In this document: piece by piece, positions 59,160 to 64,000 of the stretch
Position numbering within the stretch: position 1 is the first letter of the stretch
Layout of the letters: each line of letters opens with the position of its first letter
NCBI GenBank assembly: GCA_936432065.2
Contig: OW386287.2
Span: forward strand, 79,177,804 to 79,241,803
Length of the DNA stretch: 64,000 nucleotides
Reading direction: 5' to 3'
Origin: Rutpela maculata
Lineage: Eukaryota > Arthropoda > Insecta > Coleoptera > Cerambycidae
Position numbers and translations under genes: made by a program
The notes under the pieces: model-generated
The model's input: the letters and a program-made list of their open reading frames with translations, nothing else
What the model was told of the DNA's origin: nothing
Databases searched by the model: none

Positions 59160-59338
59160 CGACCGCTTATCTTATATGCAGACGGGTCCAAAACTATTCC
59201 TGGTGTGTAGATGTTGGAATATATGGAATGGCTTCAAAAGTTCAAACATCCAGAACCCTTGGAAAATCGCCTCCATCTTCCCAGACAAAGTATAGACCAT
59301 CGAGAAATGTGCAAATGAAAACCTCAATAGAGGATAGA
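59160..59338 (+). pseudogene. LINE RNase H domain fragment
   Basis: In one frame CTTATATGCAGACGGGTCCA encodes YADGSK, and the next codons read KTIPGV; after a frame change, IYGMASKVQTSRTLGKSP follows. The (T/A)DGSKT motif with GxGIYG and a following L-G-P region is the start of the RNase H domain of I/R1/Jockey-type LINEs. Only this short fragment survives. The rest of the element is not visible nearby, so it is an isolated relic. Confidence 0.5.
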
Positions 59339-59339
59339 T

Positions 59340-60840
59340 AAATAAAGGAATGTATGCTTCTGAAGGCCGGTTTATCAATACAGGGTTAGGTTAATTTGTC
59401 CCCGAGGATAAAGCGTTTATTGTGGTCCAGGTTAAAAGCAACCTTGGGTTACAGTCAGAGTTAATTTAACTCAATCTTCAAAGTGGAGGTTATGTTCCAG
59501 CTTAATCTAAAAATTTTATGTTCCTTGTGGATAGTTGCCTGGAAATCAGTTATTTTTTTTTTGTGAAATTATTAACAATGGAATAATGTAATTTTTGGAA
59601 AACGAGAGACTGCTCTATATACTTAGGCAACGAAATAATTTCTTTGAAGATTGTAACGATGTAGACTTTTTCAAATCTTTTTTGCCCTTTTGCCCCTCCA
59701 AGACTCTGCATCAGTTTTTTTAATTCTACAACCTGTTTATGTTTATTTGCTAATTTGCTATTTTAATTAATAAGAAGCGCACTACTGAAGAAAGATTGGG
59801 GGATCTGCCTGCCTTTGTGCGGGTTTAACTAATTTTTTTTTTACGATAAAAAAATATAACGACCAGAAAATATTCCAGTTTATTTTATGATTGTTGTCGT
59901 CGTTGTCACTGTCAGGTGATTTTTCAACCAATCACAATCAATATAGAAATGGCAACTCTGTAGGAAGCGATAAGTTATTCAAGGGTTCCCTAACCCACAC
60001 CATAAAATGTAGGGGATAAACGGATGCGGGTCTATCACTCACTTTGATCTGGTTTAAATTATACTGGGGTTAGTTAACATGGAAAGGACAATGTTAAAAA
60101 TAGCTGATTTTTGGCCCCCATCGCTGAACGCCTAAGACCCAGAGAAAATGGTTGGAAAAAGTTCAAAATTAATAAAAATATGTCCCCTCGTGGTATCAAA
60201 AGGCTGGGGAAAATTGCATTTCACCGCCGAGAACATAAAAATAACCCCTAAAATTGCTTTGAATAATAGCTTATACTAAATGTGAAATTTATATTTATTT
60301 TATGATAAATATTGGGTATCGATTCAATAGAGATAACAAAAGGGTAGAAAGTACCCCCATTTACACCCTATTTAGTGGGTGGAATGCCTTACACAGCACC
60401 TAATATTAAAAAATAGGTACCAAATTAAAAATGTACAAAATGATTTTTTAATACTAGTTGAGCCAGACCTTCAACTGATCCTGATCTCAGCATCTCTGTT
60501 TTCAAAAACAACCCCTATAATGGTGTGAAATAATATTCACAGCGAGTATTATTACAAAAAGCGACCCTGGAAACTACCAAACTACCCTATTCAGGGGTGC
60601 AATTCCACTTACTAGGCGAGGAAATATAGCAGTCAACCTTCAATTTTTTTGCAGGTCGGATTGAGATGTGGTTTTTTGCATTTGCTTCATTAACTCATCT
60701 AGAAACTTTGTGCCATATTTTGGTCTTGTACCTTTTTGAAATTGCATTGCTGCATCGAAAAGTGAATTCTTATAAGTGCATCTTTTCAAGTGATGAAGAA
60801 GAAATTCATATCTTCCAGAAAAAACTCCCGAATCATACGA
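59340..60840. other. Stretch without recognised gene
   Basis: No coding segment or repeat recognised. Confidence 0.45.
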
Positions 60841-60844
60841 ATTT

Positions 60845-61190
60845 CAGTACCCGGGGGTTTTTTGAGTCGCTGGACTTGAATGTAATGTCCAAATGAGCCC
60901 CCTGTGCACCTGGAGGTCAGGACTGCACCAGGGACATCATCATCTGGAGTTCCCTGTAAACTCATGGAAAATCGATCGAAACTCGTTACCCGTTGGTTTT
61001 TCGGCTCGCTCGTCCAGAATCTGACATCGGCAACCTTCTCCGGAGGACCTGGTGCGTGCGACGTGGCTAATAACGTCATCTCCTGGAGTTTTACTGAAAT
61101 TACTTATCAAATCGATCGAAACTCGTTACCCGGGGGTTTTTCGGGTCGCTCGTCCAGAATCTGATATCGGCAACCTCTTAACTTATACAA
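60845..61190 (+). repeat. Tandem repeat, about 140-bp period
   Basis: TACCCGxxGGTTTTT words at about 60,849, 60,988 and 61,128; ATCGATCGAAACTCG at 60,971 and 61,111; GTCCAGAATCTGA at 61,012 and 61,152. Units are GC-richer than the surroundings. An open frame on each strand here is a by-product. Confidence 0.8.
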
Positions 61191-61229
61191 AATGGGCATG
61201 TCCTCTCTTTTCAATGAACTTACTTTATC

Positions 61230-61640
61230 ACCAGAGTTGGAATAATTGATTCAATTGAAACTATTCGAGGGGTAAATGAAAGGTATGGGTACAAATATAT
61301 GCAGGCACAATTTCAAAAATATCTGAACTTTATATTTCTTTTTCCAATATATTAAGTTATCAAAAAAAAATTGAAAAAATATTCCACAGAACAATTAATT
61401 TCCGCCGAAAGTAACATTCTCGATGAAGAAAGTACTAACGTATCAGTTGATGAGGCGGACGATATTTAGAATAAACTGTAAAATTAAGAAAAATTTTTTT
61501 GATAACTTAATGTATTTGTAAAAAGAAATATAAAGTTCAGATATTTTTCAAATTGTACCTGCATATATTTGTATCCATACCTTTCATTTACCTCTCGAAT
61601 AGTTTCAATTAAATCAACTATTCCAACTCTGAATATGAAA
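61230..61640. repeat. Palindrome (foldback)
   Basis: Arms at about 61,230-61,370 and 61,490-61,640 are inverted copies (shared TTGAAACTATTCGAG, AAATGAAAGGTATG and ATATAAAGTTCAGATAT) around a loop of about 120 bp. Confidence 0.8.
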
Positions 61641-61771
61641 AATATTTACAGCACGTAATATTACAATCTATATGATTTTAGTCAACACTCAACAAGTTTT
61701 TTTTTTTTAATAAAGAACAAATAGCGAGTTATTTAGCAACCTCGAAAACAACCGAATTATCCTATTCAGGT

Positions 61772-61800
61772 GGTATTTATTTATTTATTTATTTATTTAG
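61772..61800 (+). repeat. (TATT)n microsatellite
   Basis: About 28 bp of TATT repeats. It lies just beyond the 3' end of LINE-3 and reads as an (AAAT)n tail on that strand. Confidence 0.8.
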
Positions 61801-63700
61801 CGTATGGCATAAGTGTACACAACATAGTTATTTAAAGTTTAATGTCCAATTTATTTATATATTCGATCGACGATGGCGTCGCACAGGCGAAGTCGCTCAC
61901 GCTTCCTTCGTACTTTCTAAGTGGGCACTCGGTGATAATGTGTTGGATGGTTTGTTTATTGGCTCCGCAGTCACATTCAGCAGACAGAGTTCTATTCCAT
62001 TTATAGTAGAAATCAGCGCAGTTTCCATGTCCTGTTCTTATTCTATTTGGGGTGGCCCAAGTCCTGCGGGCCACCCACCTGGAGGAGTTTTAGTTATACT
62101 TGGCATGTCTCTCAGAACTGGGTTATTCCTGTCATTTCGCATGTTCTGCCACTGTGGGATTATTCGGAAGTTGTCTGTTCTCAGGTCCGTTGCAGTTCCG
62201 GTTGGAGGGTTTCTGGAGCGCAGTCGTTTGGGGTTGGCGTCAGCAATGTCTCCGTGTATTGGCACTTGCTGATTGTTCAATATTTTTTGGAACTCTCTAA
62301 GTAAGGCATTTTGGCGGCGGAGGTCTGGGGGGAGGTATATGGCTTAGCAGTGGTAACCATTGCGTTAGGGTAGATTTTATTGTGCCGGAAATTAGACGCA
62401 TCGTGGTGTTTAGTTGTGTGTCAATTATTTTTGTATGGGAGCTGTTCATCTAGACAGGGGCACAGTATTCAGCTGCTGAGTACACGAGCCCGAGTGCTGA
62501 ACTTCGGAGGGTAGTTGCTGTTGATCTCCAAGTTGTTCCGCAGACCTTATGAATAATGTTATTGCGAGTTCTTAGTTTCGCCGCAGTATTTTCAAGGTGC
62601 TTCTTAAAGGAGAGTGTTCTGTCCACGGCGACACTCAAGTACTTTGTGTTACTCTTATGCTTTAATAACACAGGCCTACAAAAAAAAAAGTTGTCTGCGC
62701 CGGGGTACTGACCATACCTATCCCTTGTATTTTGAGCCGTTGAACACGAATGTGACCTTAATTTTTCCCCTATACGTCAGGTTTTTTTTTAACAGCAAAT
62801 AAACGTATAAATATTACGATTCAACGGACTTTTTTTGCTGTTAAAAAAAAACCGGACGTGTTGGGAAAAAACTAAGGTCAGATTCGTATTCAGCGGCTCA
62901 AAATACAAGGGATAGGTGTGGTCAGTACCCCCGCGCAGACCACTTTTTTTGGTTGCCACTGTGCCACACTCAGTGTGGCACAATCTCACACAAAAATAGT
63001 CATCTGCGCGGGGGTACTGTCCACATCTATCCCTTGTATTTTGAGCCGCTGAACACGAATCTGATCTTAGTTTTTCCCCAGCACGTCAGGTTTTTCCTTT
63101 AACAGCAAATAAATATATAAATGTTAGACATTTTTGTTTTAAAAAAAAAAACCTGACGTATAGGGAAAAAACTAAGGTCAGATTCGTGTTCAGCGGGTCA
63201 AAATACAAGGGATAGGTATGGTCAGTACCCCGGCGCAGACAACTTTTCTTTTTTGTGGGCCTGTGTAATTGGTCATCTATATACACCTGGAGTTTCCTAT
63301 TGGCCATCTTGTTGTTTAAGTGGAAACAGCACACTTCGGTTTTATTTGAGTTTAATTTGAGTCTCCATTGACTGAAATACTGTCCCAGCTTTGTGAGGTC
63401 GTCAGTAAGGATCTCTTCTGAGCTCTCCACCAGGCTGTGTCTGGTTGCAATTGCCCAGTCATCCGCATATCCGAATTTTCTAGACCTAGTGGTGGGCATA
63501 TCTGAGATATACAGGCTAAACAAGACTGGAGAGAGTACTGAGCCTTGGGGGAGCCCGTTGTTAAGTGTCCTTTGAGTACTTTCAACGCTTCCGATGGTGA
63601 CGCGGAAGTGTCTGTCGCTCACCATGCCATTTAGAAGTCGGGCCGTTGTTCTACATGGGAATGGTGGTAGAATCGTATTCACCGCTTCAAATACTAAAAA
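61801..63700 (-). pseudogene. LINE-3: non-LTR retrotransposon C-terminal half, split by a MITE
   Basis: Minus strand. From about 63,660: PCRTTARLLNGMVSDRHF, NGLPQGSVLSPVLFSLYISDMP (about 63,490-63,560), catalytic YADDWAIA (about 63,445-63,470), LGQYFSQWRLKLNSNKTEV (about 63,335-63,390), then a 597-bp MITE, then KYLSVAVDRTLSFKKHLENTAAKL (about 62,565-62,645), a YSAAEYCAPV motif (62,450-62,480), and a C-terminal region with RTGHGNCADFYYKW and CDCGANKQTIQHIITECPLR (about 61,900-62,040) ending at the stop near 61,832. 5' truncated. The domain order fits CR1/L2/Jockey-type LINEs. Few frame changes, so relatively young. Confidence 0.85.
62669..63265. mobile_element. Double-palindrome MITE with TAA target duplication
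   Basis: Ends CACAGGCCTACAAAAAA and inverted partner; TAA flanks both sides (62,666-62,668; 63,266-63,268). Inside are two successive palindromes of about 250 bp (62,690-62,945 and 63,000-63,250), each starting and ending with GTCTGCGC..GGGGTACTG blocks. A short spacer contains the hairpin GCCACACTCAGTGTGGC. A 3-bp TAA duplication suggests PIF/Harbinger mobilisation (inference). It lies within the coding region of LINE-3. Confidence 0.8.
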
Positions 63701-63719
63701 AATAGAAAACGACATGACT

Positions 63720-64000
63720 AAAATGAATCAAAACCTACTCCAGTTTAGGGATGACATGCACTTTAGATAATGTAATATTTGAAAGAAAAAAAAAGATTTT
63801 CATTTCATGAGATCTTTAGAATCATAATAAAATATTATATCAACATTTATACCGATTATTTAATAGTATCCCTATAAAGAAAAACTGCCGTTACTTAGAG
63901 ATGTTAGAACAGCATCTAGTATAGAATATTTACAGATCAAATTAAAATAAAATGGTAAGTTTCTATTGGTTCTTATGTATGCATTTAGTAGATAGATATT
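63720..64000. other. AT-rich stretch to window end, no gene seen
   Basis: No recognised feature. Confidence 0.5.

Noticed and set aside
60786..61249. Open frames on both strands in the GC-richer tandem repeat
   Set aside because: They follow the 140-bp repeat unit, switch frame between units and have no recognisable domain.
62038..62304. Plus-strand open frames at 62.0-62.3 kb
   Set aside because: They are opposite-strand shadows of the LINE-3 coding region.

Overview
This window looks like AT-rich, repeat-dense nuclear DNA from an arthropod, most likely an insect. It contains non-LTR retrotransposon remains in both orientations, a piggyBac-like element with TTAA-type flanks, a Tc1/mariner-type transposase relic, Helentron/HINE-like elements with (GTCY)n tracts, and a gypsy-type errantivirus insertion. 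There is no operon structure, and no intact long host gene is visible. The species cannot be named from the sequence alone.

Layout. 0-1.6 kb: inverted duplication carrying two copies of a 131-nt exon-like ORF, plus a phase-compatible second exon. 2.4-6.6 kb: nested foldback elements and a Helentron-like copy. 7.2-9.5 kb: decayed LINE. 11.4-12.1 kb: tandem repeat and hairpins. 14.6-17.3 kb: a 2.7-kb TA-flanked element. 18.5-21.5 kb: foldback with three gene fragments, two of them resembling one arthropod transposon protein. 22.3-25.4 kb: large palindrome split by a piggyBac-like element. 26.6-28.9 kb: inverted repeats around a broken transposase and a Helentron-like copy. 29.5-31.3 kb: second Helentron-like family, containing a tRNA-like unit split by a LINE insertion. 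34.4-35.9 kb: inverted-repeat element with a PIN-like protein fragment. 36-40.4 kb: no recognisable gene.

40.4-47.2 kb: more foldbacks, a LINE with a perfect pentanucleotide tail of about 575 bp, and another Helentron-like copy. 47.4-50 kb: a third, decayed copy of the first exon-like repeat, split by a TA-flanked element. 50.58-53.56 kb: a complete LTR insertion (4-bp target duplication, two 360-bp LTRs, tRNA-Ser type primer site, polypurine tract) whose only gene is a frameshifted env; gag and pol are absent. 54-64 kb: antisense LINE remains (one split by a Helentron-like copy, another by a double-palindrome MITE), an RNase H fragment, a roughly 140-bp tandem repeat and a palindrome.

Most of the structure is nested insertion. 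The standout features are the env-only LTR element, the repeated association of long inverted repeats with fragments of one transposon protein, and the multi-copy exon-like sequence at the left edge. All coordinates of repeat arms are read by eye and are approximate to about 10-20 bp unless exact ends are stated.
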